Source of the DNA: Sphingobacterium faecale
GTDB lineage: Bacteria > Bacteroidota > Bacteroidia > Sphingobacteriales > Sphingobacteriaceae
Direction: 5' to 3'
NCBI RefSeq assembly: GCF_016746095.1
Contig: NZ_JAERTY010000005.1
Coordinates: forward strand, 124,001-188,000
Length of the DNA: 64,000 nt
In this document: positions 18,646 through 26,783 of the stretch, piece after piece
Position numbering within the stretch: the first letter of the stretch is position 1
Layout: each line of letters begins with the position of its first letter
The notes under the pieces: generated by a model
Seen by the model: only the letters and a program-made list of their open reading frames with translations
The model's database searches: none
What the model was told of the DNA's origin: nothing
Program-made: the position numbers and the translations under genes

Positions 18646-21600
18646 TTAGAATTTACATTGGATGTTGAAATTGATGGTTCGCGAATTGGGGTATCCACCC
18701 AGATCAACGCCAAACAACGCTGGATTGTCACCATAGCTATTCACTTCCGGATCAAATCCGCTATATTTGGTAAAGGTGTATAGGTTATTTATACCTGCAG
18801 ATATACGTATACTATTAACCATCTTGGATATCGAGTCAAATGTGTAGCCTACAGTAATGTTTTTGATCCTTACAAAACTTGCCTTCTCTACGAACCTTCT
18901 AGAGAAAAGTAAATTTCTCCAGTATTGACGCATAATTTTTGGACCGGTAGCATCGGTATTGTCTGCACCTTCTTGCCAAGCCCCTTCATACATTTGTTCG
19001 GTGATATTTTTAGTGGATCCTAGATTAGAATTAAAACGGGTATTCATATTGATCACATCATTCCCTTGTACTCCATTAACAAATACGCTGAAATCTAATT
19101 TTTTGAAGCGTACATTATTCACAAAGCCAAAAGTATAGTTTGGGTTGACATCACCGATTACAACTTTATCGCTATTGGTTATCGAAGTTGGGTCCGAGTC
19201 AAAATTTTTGTACTTAACTTCACCTATCATCCGCAAGATAATATCTGCCGCTTCGTTGGTATATTGTGGATCATTCCTGACCTCTGCTTCATTATCATAA
19301 TATCCATCTTCAACATAACCGTATAAGGCTCCTATAGGCAGTCCCGCACGTTGAATAAATGGAGCATCTCCTGTGGATATGTTATTTGCATATTGTTCTG
19401 ATACGTCCGAGCCTAAACTTAAGATCTTGTTTCTATTAAGAGAGAGATTGAAAGTACTGGTCCATTCTATGTTTTTCTTGCGAACTGGTACACCGCCCAA
19501 AGAGATCTCCAACCCTTTGTTTTCTACCGATCCAGAGTTTCTCAATTGCCTGGTAAAACCAGAGGAAGCGGGAGTAGTCACATATTGTAACAGATTTTCT
19601 GTTTTCTTTTGATAAGCCTCCAAGGTTAGAGTCAGTCGCCTATCCAATAGTTCAGCATCTATTCCAGCATTGTATGTTGTTGTTGTTTCCCATTTCAATC
19701 TATCGTTTGCAGGCCCCGCCCACGCATCATCAGCTAGGCCTGTCTGTATAGCTCCATTAAACGGATAGTTGTATACTGCCAGTTTGGAGAGCGAAGAGTA
19801 CGCCCCTATACCTTGATTACCAGTCTGTCCCATGCTGATACGTAACTTGAGATCATCTATAAGTTTAACATCACGTAGGAAACGCTCATTACTGATTTTC
19901 CACGCTAAAGCAGCAGAAGCAAAACCAGCCCATTTGTTGGCCTTTCCAAATTTGCTTGATCCATCTTGCCTATAGGATGCTGTTACTAAATATCTATCAT
20001 CAAATGAGTAGTTTATTCTACCTAAGAAAGATAGGAGTGTAGATTGGGACCGGCTCCCTTTAAGAGGCATTACTTCCTCAGCCGCCTCCATATTTTCATT
20101 GTTTAAAAGATCATTAGGAAAGACTCGTGCTTCGGCCCGGTTCCAGTTTGAATTCGTTCGCTCGAAAGTCGATGCCCCTACTATATTTACCTGATGAGCA
20201 TTTATTTTTTTGTCAAAAGTTGCCATTGTTTCGGAAACCATGTTTTGCCAGACATTATCGGCTTTCAAGCCTCTACCCTTCGCGCTAAAGCCTTCGTAAA
20301 CACTCCGAGGGTAATATTGATCCCGTTTTCCGGACGAATAGTGAAAGCCAATGTTTTGACGTAGTTTTAGATTGTTATACACCTCAGCTTCTAAAAAACT
20401 AGAAGAAAATATGTTTAGACTTTTAACGGTATTCAATACGTCTTTAGCGTATATGACGGGATTGGTAATAAAACTTTCATCTCCTCCCTCACTATACGGT
20501 AATATATCTGTCCTTGTGGTTGGAAAGGTGATAACAGACCTTATTACCCCCGCACTAGCCGCATCCGATTTATCGGTTCCCGTCTTTACGCCGTCCGTAT
20601 TTGAAAGGGTTATGGAATTATTGGTGCCCAGTTTTATTTTTTTACTTAGATTTCTCTGTAGGTTGAGATTGAGATTGTATCTATCATAAGCGGAGTTTAT
20701 AATAGTCCCCTGCTGATCTAAATAATTAAAGGAAAGATAATGGTTTCCAGAAGGATTCCCTCCGGATAAACTCATTGAATAGTTTTGATATAAACCTGTT
20801 CTGAATATTTTATCCTGCCAGTCTATACCTTCACCTATATAGTCTTCCGGACCTTTCGCGTAGTATGTTTCTCCGGGTTTTTGAGGATTAGGTTTATCTT
20901 TTCCGGGATATGGAAGTTCATAATCACTACCACCATAACGATTGGCATTGCTATAAGCCAAATTCTGGTAAGTGGCATAATCGAATGCATGTAGTGGACG
21001 TAGCTTCTTACCCACTGAAGCAAATCCAGAATTTAAATTCAGTTCTATCCTATCTTTACCCGCAGTTCCTCTTTTCGTCGTTATAATTACCACTCCGTTA
21101 GCACCTCTAGAACCATAAATAGCTGTCGCAGATGCGTCTTTAAGTACAGTTACCGATTCGATATCATTCGGGTTTAAAAATGAAAGTGCGTTCAATGTCT
21201 GCATTTCATCCTCACCTATAGATTGTGGTGTGGCATCCGTGTTGGAATTGCTCAATGCAACGCCATCTACAACATATAAAGGTTCTGTCCCTCCTAAAAA
21301 AGAATTAGATCCTCGTATTCTGATACTTATTCCTGCTCCAGGTGCTCCATCATTCTGCGTCACGTTGACCCCTGCCAATCTCCCTTGCATTCCTTCGAGT
21401 ATATTCGTAGGAATAGTCTTATTGAGTTCTGTCGATGATAAGGTTTGAATAGCTCCCGTCAGATCTCTCTTTTTAACAGTTCCATAACCCACCACCACAA
21501 CGTCTTCTAGGTCTACTAGATCGGTTCTTAAAACAACATCTACAGTGTTTTTTTTATCCACATTAACAAGCAAAGATAAATATCCAATAGAAGAGAATGA

Positions 21601-21843
21601 AAGTTGCTTAACACCGTTGGGCAGAAAAATCCTGTATAAACCTTCTGGAGTAGTGGAGGTTGTGGTAGTACCGGCTTTAACGGTTACTCCTGACAAGGGC
21701 TCTCCTTTCTCATTGTAAACATGCCCCGTAATCGATGTGTTCTGGGCTGCTGCACCCTGTAGTAAGATAAAAGTAATGGAAAGTGTACAGAAAATCTCTA
21801 ACACCATCCTGCGCTTAAATCGGCTTAAATTTAGATTACTCAT
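18646..21843 (-). CDS. SusC/RagA TonB-dependent transporter (mannan locus)
   Basis: 1065-aa outer-membrane channel. Signal peptide to about residue 33 (ILLQGAAAQ), carboxypeptidase-regulatory-like domain about 37-115 (ITGHVYNEKGEPLSGVTVKAG), TonB-box-like LEDVVVVGYGTVKKRDLTGA, plug with IRIRGSNSFLGGTEPLYVVD and SusC signature SVTVLKDASATAIYGSRGANG, then a 22-strand barrel ending INFNIQCKF. Unlike the first SusC it has no STN domain, so it is not FecR-controlled; an AraC gene upstream is the likely regulator. It heads the mannan operon with a promoter and structured leader at 21844-21951. Confidence 0.94.
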   Translation of the reverse strand: MSNLNLSRFKRRMVLEIFCTLSITFILLQGAAAQNTSITGHVYNEKGEPLSGVTVKAGTTTTSTTPEGLYRIFLPNGVKQLSFSSIGYLSLLVNVDKKNTVDVVLRTDLVDLEDVVVVGYGTVKKRDLTGAIQTLSSTELNKTIPTNILEGMQGRLAGVNVTQNDGAPGAGISIRIRGSNSFLGGTEPLYVVDGVALSNSNTDATPQSIGEDEMQTLNALSFLNPNDIESVTVLKDASATAIYGSRGANGVVIITTKRGTAGKDRIELNLNSGFASVGKKLRPLHAFDYATYQNLAYSNANRYGGSDYELPYPGKDKPNPQKPGETYYAKGPEDYIGEGIDWQDKIFRTGLYQNYSMSLSGGNPSGNHYLSFNYLDQQGTIINSAYDRYNLNLNLQRNLSKKIKLGTNNSITLSNTDGVKTGTDKSDAASAGVIRSVITFPTTRTDILPYSEGGDESFITNPVIYAKDVLNTVKSLNIFSSSFLEAEVYNNLKLRQNIGFHYSSGKRDQYYPRSVYEGFSAKGRGLKADNVWQNMVSETMATFDKKINAHQVNIVGASTFERTNSNWNRAEARVFPNDLLNNENMEAAEEVMPLKGSRSQSTLLSFLGRINYSFDDRYLVTASYRQDGSSKFGKANKWAGFASAALAWKISNERFLRDVKLIDDLKLRISMGQTGNQGIGAYSSLSKLAVYNYPFNGAIQTGLADDAWAGPANDRLKWETTTTYNAGIDAELLDRRLTLTLEAYQKKTENLLQYVTTPASSGFTRQLRNSGSVENKGLEISLGGVPVRKKNIEWTSTFNLSLNRNKILSLGSDVSEQYANNISTGDAPFIQRAGLPIGALYGYVEDGYYDNEAEVRNDPQYTNEAADIILRMIGEVKYKNFDSDPTSITNSDKVVIGDVNPNYTFGFVNNVRFKKLDFSVFVNGVQGNDVINMNTRFNSNLGSTKNITEQMYEGAWQEGADNTDATGPKIMRQYWRNLLFSRRFVEKASFVRIKNITVGYTFDSISKMVNSIRISAGINNLYTFTKYSGFDPEVNSYGDNPALFGVDLGGYPNSRTINFNIQCKF

Positions 21844-21873
21844 ATTTCATAATTTATTAGCTTATAATATCGT

Positions 21874-21939
21874 GGAGCAGATACAATATGTAGATTGCTC
21901 CGGTACACATAGAGGGCTAGCTCCGCTCTATTTATGTGT
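21874..21939 (-). promoter_or_regulatory. Structured 5' leader of the mannan-locus susC
   Basis: Two stem-loops lie between the promoter and the susC start. The inner one (21874-21901) pairs ggagca with tgctcc and, inside it, taca with tgta. The outer one (21905-21939) pairs acacatagag with ctctattt-atgtgt. The leader would be about 95 bases. Such leaders are candidates for post-transcriptional control of susC; no known riboswitch class is recognised. Confidence 0.4.
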
Positions 21940-21943
21940 TTAT

Positions 21944-21951
21944 CAAAGTTA
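21944..21951 (-). promoter_or_regulatory. -7 box of the mannan operon
   Basis: On the minus strand TAACTTTG is an exact match to the Bacteroidota -7 consensus TAnnTTTG, about 95 bases before the susC start. No TTG is found at the proper -33 distance, as expected for a promoter that needs an activator such as the AraC protein. Confidence 0.5.
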
Positions 21952-22205
21952 AAAAGAGAGGAAGCTATTGGCTAATACATTTTTATCCAATCACAGTACT
22001 ATTTAAACACAATTACATCATGTTGCTAATTTAGCACGTACTATTTTAACTGATTGCAAAGAGGCGCATATCATATAATGACTTCGCGAGCTCGTTAATT
22101 TCCATGCTGGTTAATCGGAAAAAGTTAATGACAGATGAAAGACAAACCGATCCACAAGATTGTGGATCATGAAATAATTTAAATACCTATTAATATTAAG
22201 ATATG
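21952..22205. other. Intergenic region between AraC gene and mannan operon
   Basis: No open reading frame of note. It holds a 13-base palindrome tgctaatttagca at 22024-22036, about 75 bases upstream of the -7 box, which is a possible operator for the AraC-type regulator, and the terminator of that gene at 22149-22168. The rest is AT-rich and shows nothing recognisable. Confidence 0.4.
22149..22168 (-). terminator. Hairpin after the AraC-family gene
   Basis: gatccaca-agat-tgtggatc is a perfect 8-bp stem with a 4-base loop, 38 bases past the stop of the regulator. The following minus-strand sequence (GGTTTGTCTTTC) is only moderately T-rich. Confidence 0.5.
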
Positions 22206-23087
22206 CTAAAAATAGAATTTGGAGCCTATATACTGATCTCTGAATTCGGTAGGCGTCTGTCCCCTTTTCTTTTTGAAAGTCCGATTGAAGTTTGATAAGT
22301 TATTGAAACCACATAACCACGCTATTTCGGATACGGAGTGTGATGTATCAATCAACATACGGCTAGCTTGACCAAGCCGTATGGCATTCAATGTGTCGAC
22401 AAAACTGTTGCCGGTTCTTTTTTTGATGAATCTGCAAAATGAAACATCCGACATTCCTACATGTTGACTTACATCTTTGAGTTTGACATCTTCTGCATAA
22501 TTTTCATTTAGGTATTTTATCGCCTTGTTTATGCGCCTACTCGTATGAGTTTCTTTGTCTGAACCAAATGACCTGCTGGATAGCACTCTCATATTAGTGT
22601 CTAAGGATAGCTGATATAGGAGTTTGAATAATTTTATCACCGAATTAAAACCGTCCCTTGCCTGAGTTAGTTCATAGATCGTATTTCTTACTTCCTGAAT
22701 TTTGTCCTTTGTAAACGCTATACCGTAATACCCTCGTTCCAACATCTGTTGTATGGATCTAAATTGATCTTTACGTAAAATCTGCTCGTTAAAAAGATCA
22801 GCATGAAACTGAATGGTTATTTCCTTTATGTTTTCAGACTGACATTTATGGGTAAACCACCCATGAGCCAGATGTGGATTAGCGATCAAAGCGAGTTCTA
22901 GCGTTCCGATCTCTTCTATACTATCGCCAACGATACGCTGTGCATATTCCGCATTCTCAATAAAATTAATTTCAAACTCTGTATGTACATGAAGTGGGAA
23001 ATCAAAGAGTTTCTTCTCTCGAGAAAAAACCATAAAACAATCTTTTTCTGATAAGGGGGTTGTTTCATAAAATACAGAAGGGTTCAT
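22206..23087 (-). CDS. AraC-family transcriptional regulator
   Basis: Probable activator of the mannan operon. I place the start at the ATG 23085-23087 (MNPSVFYETTPLS), giving 293 aa; a longer GTG-started frame reaches 23174, but its first codons lie inside the mnmE terminator stem and add no family sequence. The N-terminal half is a cupin-type sensor (KLFDFPLHVHTEFEINFIE). The C-terminal 100 residues hold two helix-turn-helix motifs: VKLKDVSQHVGMSDVSFCRF and SVSEIAWLCGFNNLSNFNRT, ending GQTPTEFRDQY. It is transcribed in the same direction as the mannan genes, directly before them. Confidence 0.9.
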   Translation of the reverse strand: MNPSVFYETTPLSEKDCFMVFSREKKLFDFPLHVHTEFEINFIENAEYAQRIVGDSIEEIGTLELALIANPHLAHGWFTHKCQSENIKEITIQFHADLFNEQILRKDQFRSIQQMLERGYYGIAFTKDKIQEVRNTIYELTQARDGFNSVIKLFKLLYQLSLDTNMRVLSSRSFGSDKETHTSRRINKAIKYLNENYAEDVKLKDVSQHVGMSDVSFCRFIKKRTGNSFVDTLNAIRLGQASRMLIDTSHSVSEIAWLCGFNNLSNFNRTFKKKRGQTPTEFRDQYIGSKFYF

Positions 23088-23170
23088 AGGAAATTGGTTA
23101 CAATTAATAAATTTTCTACATGAAGTTAGGTAATTTGTATTAGAAATCAAGGATTCCCTTTTGGATCTAA

Positions 23171-23221
23171 ACACCTCAGGCCGTGAAATACAGCATAGTT
23201 GTAATTCACGGCCTGAGGTGT
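23171..23221 (-). terminator. 17-bp hairpin downstream of mnmE
   Basis: acacctcaggccgtgaa (23171-23187) and ttcacggcctgaggtgt (23205-23221) are perfectly complementary over 17 bases, with a 17-base loop. It lies 74 bases past the mnmE stop and before the AraC gene. Stem strength suggests a terminator, although only TTT follows on the minus strand. Confidence 0.7.
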
Positions 23222-23294
23222 AATAGCGTAAAACTAATTAAATGTCGTTTTAAGACTGCTTTTAATACATGTTATAATCTTTAACTTCGGAATC

Positions 23295-24674
23295 CTACTT
23301 TCCGATGCAGAATTTGGAGAAAATGTTTTCCAGCAAATCATCAGTAGTTACCGTACCTGTGATCTCTCCCAAATGGTGTAGCGATTGGCGGATATCCATC
23401 GCCAAAAAGTCGGATGTTACGGGATTGTCAATACCATATAGTACGCGTTCTAGCGCAGCCTGTGTAAGTTGTAGCGCCTCTACGTGTCTGATATTCGTGA
23501 CCATGACATCATCTGTGTTGATATTCGAAAGGTTGACCTGGTTTAGCAATTCTTCCTTCAGTTCATCTATTCCCACTTGCTTTTTTGCAGAGATATACAA
23601 GGGGTTCAGTACACTATATTCCGCTCTATCGCCCTCTGCCAGCAAATCACTCTTATTGATTATCGTTACAAAAGGAATATTCAGATCTTTCACTTCACTT
23701 ATCTGCTGCTGTACCACCGCGATATTATCTTGGGTGGGGTCAAACAAGTAGATAATCAATCGTGCCTGTTTCATTTTCTCCCGTGTACGCTCCACCCCTT
23801 TTGCTTCGATGACATCTTCTGTATCCCGTAAGCCCGCGGTGTCAATAAATCGAAAGGTCACCCCATGGATATTGATTTCATCCTCGATAGTATCCCGTGT
23901 CGTACCTGCTATATCCGATACAATAGCACGTTCTTCATTTAGTAGGGCGTTCAATAATGTTGATTTACCGACATTAGGTTTACCGGCGATAACCACCGGA
24001 ACCCCATTTTTGAGTACATTTCCTTGTTCAAAGGATTGGATAAGCTTGCCGATTACCGTATATATCTGTTGTATAAGCGACCTCAGCTGATCTCGGTTTG
24101 CAAATTCCACATCCTCCTCTCCGAAGTCTAGCTCCAGTTCTATCAAAGAAGCAAAATGCACCAAATCTTCCCGCAATTGTTTCAGCTGATTCGAAAAACC
24201 ACCCCGCATCTGTTGCATGGCCACTTGGTGTGAAGCGGCGGAATTGGATGCGATTAGATCCGCTACAGCTTCCGCTTGCGAAAGATCCAACCCTCCATTG
24301 AGAAATGCCCGCAGGGTAAATTCACCGGCACGTGCGGCTCTCGCCCCTTTCTTTATCAGCAGGCTGATAATCTGTTCGATGATATATTTTGAGTTATGCG
24401 TCGATATTTCTACGGAGTTTTCCTTCGTATACGAGTTTGGCGCCACAAATAGCGAGACCAATACTTCGTCTAGGATTTCTTCCCCTTCACGTATAGTCCC
24501 AAAATGTATGGTATGTGAGTTCTGGGCAGTCAGATCCTTGCCTTTGAACACCCCATTGACGATGTTTATCGCTTCGTTTCCTGATACACGTATTACAGCG
24601 ATAGCACCTTGTGCGCCAGGAGATGTAGCCAACGCTACGATAGTATCTTGAGATATTAATCCGTTTGTAGACAT
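23295..24674 (-). CDS. mnmE: tRNA uridine-5-carboxymethylaminomethyl modification GTPase MnmE
   Basis: With MnmG it modifies wobble U34 of certain tRNAs. 459 aa, normal length. N-terminal tetrahydrofolate-binding domain starts DTIVALATSPGAQGAIAVIRVSG; the inserted G domain has P-loop AGKPNVGKSTL (about 231-241), G2/G3 (GTTRDTIEDE, DTAGLRDTED) and G4 INKSD; the helical domain ends with the catalytic CIGK motif (FCIGK) at the very C-terminus. It is a single gene with its own promoter; the -7 box ends only four bases before the ATG, so the mRNA may be leaderless. Confidence 0.98.
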   Translation of the reverse strand: MSTNGLISQDTIVALATSPGAQGAIAVIRVSGNEAINIVNGVFKGKDLTAQNSHTIHFGTIREGEEILDEVLVSLFVAPNSYTKENSVEISTHNSKYIIEQIISLLIKKGARAARAGEFTLRAFLNGGLDLSQAEAVADLIASNSAASHQVAMQQMRGGFSNQLKQLREDLVHFASLIELELDFGEEDVEFANRDQLRSLIQQIYTVIGKLIQSFEQGNVLKNGVPVVIAGKPNVGKSTLLNALLNEERAIVSDIAGTTRDTIEDEINIHGVTFRFIDTAGLRDTEDVIEAKGVERTREKMKQARLIIYLFDPTQDNIAVVQQQISEVKDLNIPFVTIINKSDLLAEGDRAEYSVLNPLYISAKKQVGIDELKEELLNQVNLSNINTDDVMVTNIRHVEALQLTQAALERVLYGIDNPVTSDFLAMDIRQSLHHLGEITGTVTTDDLLENIFSKFCIGK

Positions 24675-24678
24675 GGGA

Positions 24679-24709
24679 CAAACCTACATAAATTCGCCTT
24701 TACAATCAA
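24679..24709 (-). promoter_or_regulatory. mnmE promoter
   Basis: Minus strand: TTG (24707-24709), 20-base spacer, TAGGTTTG (24679-24686). This matches the Bacteroidota TTG/TAnnTTTG consensus in full. Only four bases separate the -7 box from the ATG, so the transcript should start at or next to the start codon. Confidence 0.75.
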
Positions 24710-24755
24710 TATAATTACGTCGAAATATAAAAGCGGATTTGTAGCTCTCCTCATC

Positions 24756-25619
24756 CTATAGACCGCCCTCTTTGTCATAAGTCCAGGTTGCCAGTCTATC
24801 CTGCAGTATCCGGGATATTTTGTTAAAGTAACGCTTCTGCTTGTATCCCATAACCCACTGTATTCCTTGTATAGCATTGGTGCAGAATATCTCGTCCGCT
24901 TTTTTCATGATTTCGGGACTGATCTGTGCTTCGATGACCGGTATACCCTCTGCTTTCGCGATATCCATCACAACGCGACGCATCACCCCGGCGATACAAC
25001 CTTGATTCAACGCAGGGGTATATAGCGCTTTCTCAAAGTACACAAAGATATTCGATGTCAACGCTTCACAGAGAAAGCCTTCTTGGTTGAGAATGAGTAC
25101 ATCATCGTAATCAAACTTCTTCTTATACAGCCCAGCGAGCACATATATCAACGCATTGTTTGATTTCAGGTCTGAGAGATCGCCAAAGGGTTTTTTATTC
25201 TCGGTATATAGGTCGATAATAAGACCGTTTTTCTTGTCTCTTTGTGGTTCTTCCAAACGTTGCACCTGAAAGATATAGCTCGGGCGGTTGCTATCGGGTG
25301 TATAGAGCCCATCGCCTTCCCTGAATACCGCAAGGCGTACACGCACACGCTGTCCGAGCATGTTGTTCTTACGGATTAATTCATCCGTAGCTCCTTTAAA
25401 GAAATACGTATCGAACTTGCCTGGAGATTCCAACTGTAGCCGTTGCATGCTTTGTTGTAACCGCTCGATGTGAAAATCCAGAAAGCGGATTTCACCGTCT
25501 TTATAGAGCATCGTCTCAAAAATGCCATCGCCGTAGCGGAATGCCCGGTTATTGGCCGAAAATATAGTATGGTCTTCCGGTAGCAAAGTACCGTTGTAGT
25601 TCATGTAATGTGTAGGCAT
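24756..25619 (-). CDS. Class IV PLP aminotransferase (PabC/IlvE-like)
   Basis: 287 aa fold-type IV PLP enzyme, the family of branched-chain aminotransferase, D-amino acid aminotransferase and aminodeoxychorismate lyase. Motifs: NNRAFRYGDGIFETML near the start, RVRLAVFREGDG in the middle, the PLP lysine in LSDLKSNNALIYVLA (about residue 155), and EALTSNIFVYFEKALYTPAL with GCIAGVMRRVV after it. The LKSNN rather than K-T-N-Y context and the short length favour an aminodeoxychorismate lyase (folate synthesis) over a branched-chain enzyme, but this is not certain. It follows the RluA-type gene after 35 bases and is probably cotranscribed. Confidence 0.82.
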   Translation of the reverse strand: MPTHYMNYNGTLLPEDHTIFSANNRAFRYGDGIFETMLYKDGEIRFLDFHIERLQQSMQRLQLESPGKFDTYFFKGATDELIRKNNMLGQRVRVRLAVFREGDGLYTPDSNRPSYIFQVQRLEEPQRDKKNGLIIDLYTENKKPFGDLSDLKSNNALIYVLAGLYKKKFDYDDVLILNQEGFLCEALTSNIFVYFEKALYTPALNQGCIAGVMRRVVMDIAKAEGIPVIEAQISPEIMKKADEIFCTNAIQGIQWVMGYKQKRYFNKISRILQDRLATWTYDKEGGL

Positions 25620-25654
25620 AAAAATGCATTAAAGCGTAATTGTTTGTCGGCCCC

Positions 25655-26692
25655 CTATTGCTGTGTTTTTTCAACAGCATAACCTCTCCACTTTTCTAAT
25701 ACTAAACGAAAATCCTCGGGCAATGGTACTTCAAAATTCATTTCTTTTTTTGTTTTCGGGTGTTTAAAACCGAGTGATCTGGCGTGAAGTGCCTGTCTAG
25801 GTATTATCTGAAAACAATTGTCCACAAACTGTTTGTATTTTGAAAATGCCGTCCCTTTTAGTATTCGGTTACCCCCATAACTCACATCATTGAAAATAGG
25901 ATGGCCTATAGATTTCATATGTGTGCGTATTTGGTGCGTACGTCCTGTTTCCAACTGGCATTCAATCAATGTGACTAAGCCTAAGCGCTCTATTACCTTA
26001 TAGTGTGTAACCGACCATTTTCCCTTTTCGGGATCATCGTACATATTCATTATCCGACGGTCTTTCATATCGCGGCCGATATAGCCAGAGATGGTACCAT
26101 CCTCTGGGAGATCTCCCCACACGAGGGCCACATAGCGACGTTCTATGCTGTGTTCAAAGAATTGTTTGGCCAGATAGGTCATGGCCCATTCATTCTTAGC
26201 GATGACCAATAGTCCAGAGGTATCTTTATCTATACGGTGTACCAGCCCTGGTCGACCTGTATTACCCGGTAGTGTAGGTAGCTGATTGAGGTGAAATGTC
26301 AGCGCATTCACCAGCGTACCTGTATAGTTGTTGAACCCAGGGTGTACTACCATGCCAGGCTCTTTATTGACCATAAGAAGGTCATCATCCTCATAAGTAA
26401 TAATAAGCGGGATATCCTCGGGATAGACCTCAGTATCGCGTGGAGGGTCGGGTAAGACCATGGTAATGACATCGAGTGGCTTTACTTTATAGCTGGCTTT
26501 GATGACTTTATCATTGACAAAGACAGAACCTGCATCAATCGCATTTTGTATGCGGTTGCGTGAAGTGTTTTCTACTCTATTCATTAAAAACTTGTCAATA
26601 CGAAGCAAGGCTTGCCCTTTATCGGCAACTATCCGTATATGTTCATACAATTCCTGCTCGTCTTGTTCCTGTATATCTAAGTCTTCGTTCAT
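25655..26692 (-). CDS. RluA-family 23S rRNA pseudouridine synthase (RluD-like)
   Basis: 345 aa with the ATG at 26690-26692 (MNEDLDIQEQDEQ); an in-frame TTG nine codons earlier lies upstream of the predicted transcription start. N-terminal S4 RNA-binding domain about residues 25-80 (LRIDKFLMNRVENTSRNRIQ), then the catalytic domain with GLVHRIDKDTSGLLVIAKN, whose Asp in HRIDKDTSG is the catalytic residue, and the family stretch ECQLETGRTHQIRTHMKSIG. Ends EVPLPEDFRLVLEKWR. Acts on rRNA, most likely helix 69 positions as RluD does; the exact site is inferred. Confidence 0.93.
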   Translation of the reverse strand: MNEDLDIQEQDEQELYEHIRIVADKGQALLRIDKFLMNRVENTSRNRIQNAIDAGSVFVNDKVIKASYKVKPLDVITMVLPDPPRDTEVYPEDIPLIITYEDDDLLMVNKEPGMVVHPGFNNYTGTLVNALTFHLNQLPTLPGNTGRPGLVHRIDKDTSGLLVIAKNEWAMTYLAKQFFEHSIERRYVALVWGDLPEDGTISGYIGRDMKDRRIMNMYDDPEKGKWSVTHYKVIERLGLVTLIECQLETGRTHQIRTHMKSIGHPIFNDVSYGGNRILKGTAFSKYKQFVDNCFQIIPRQALHARSLGFKHPKTKKEMNFEVPLPEDFRLVLEKWRGYAVEKTQQ

Positions 26693-26696
26693 AGCA

Positions 26697-26704
26697 CAAA
26701 AGTA
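26697..26704 (-). promoter_or_regulatory. -7 box of the RluA-family gene
   Basis: Minus strand TACTTTTG matches TAnnTTTG exactly and ends four bases before the ATG, the same spacing as for mnmE and guaA. A -33 TTG at the usual distance is not clear. Confidence 0.5.
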
Positions 26705-26726
26705 AGTGAAATACACCAAAAAGTAC

Positions 26727-26734
26727 TAACTTTG
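26727..26734 (+). promoter_or_regulatory. -7 box of the PLP deaminase/desulfhydrase gene
   Basis: TAACTTTG on the plus strand matches TAnnTTTG exactly, 49 bases before the ATG at 26784. It lies back to back with the minus-strand promoter at 26697, so this 30-base stretch would serve both divergent genes. No clear -33 element. Confidence 0.45.
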
Positions 26735-26783
26735 ACGCACTCTTACTTCAATATACTGAATATTAACAACGTCTTTTTTATCT

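Noticed and set aside
24217..24651. Open frame of 144 codons on the plus strand opposite mnmE, and similar long antisense frames elsewhere (for example 23305-23751, 30387-30923).
   Set aside because: They are antisense to genes with clear family motifs, have low-complexity or odd composition, and show no motif or ribosome site of their own.
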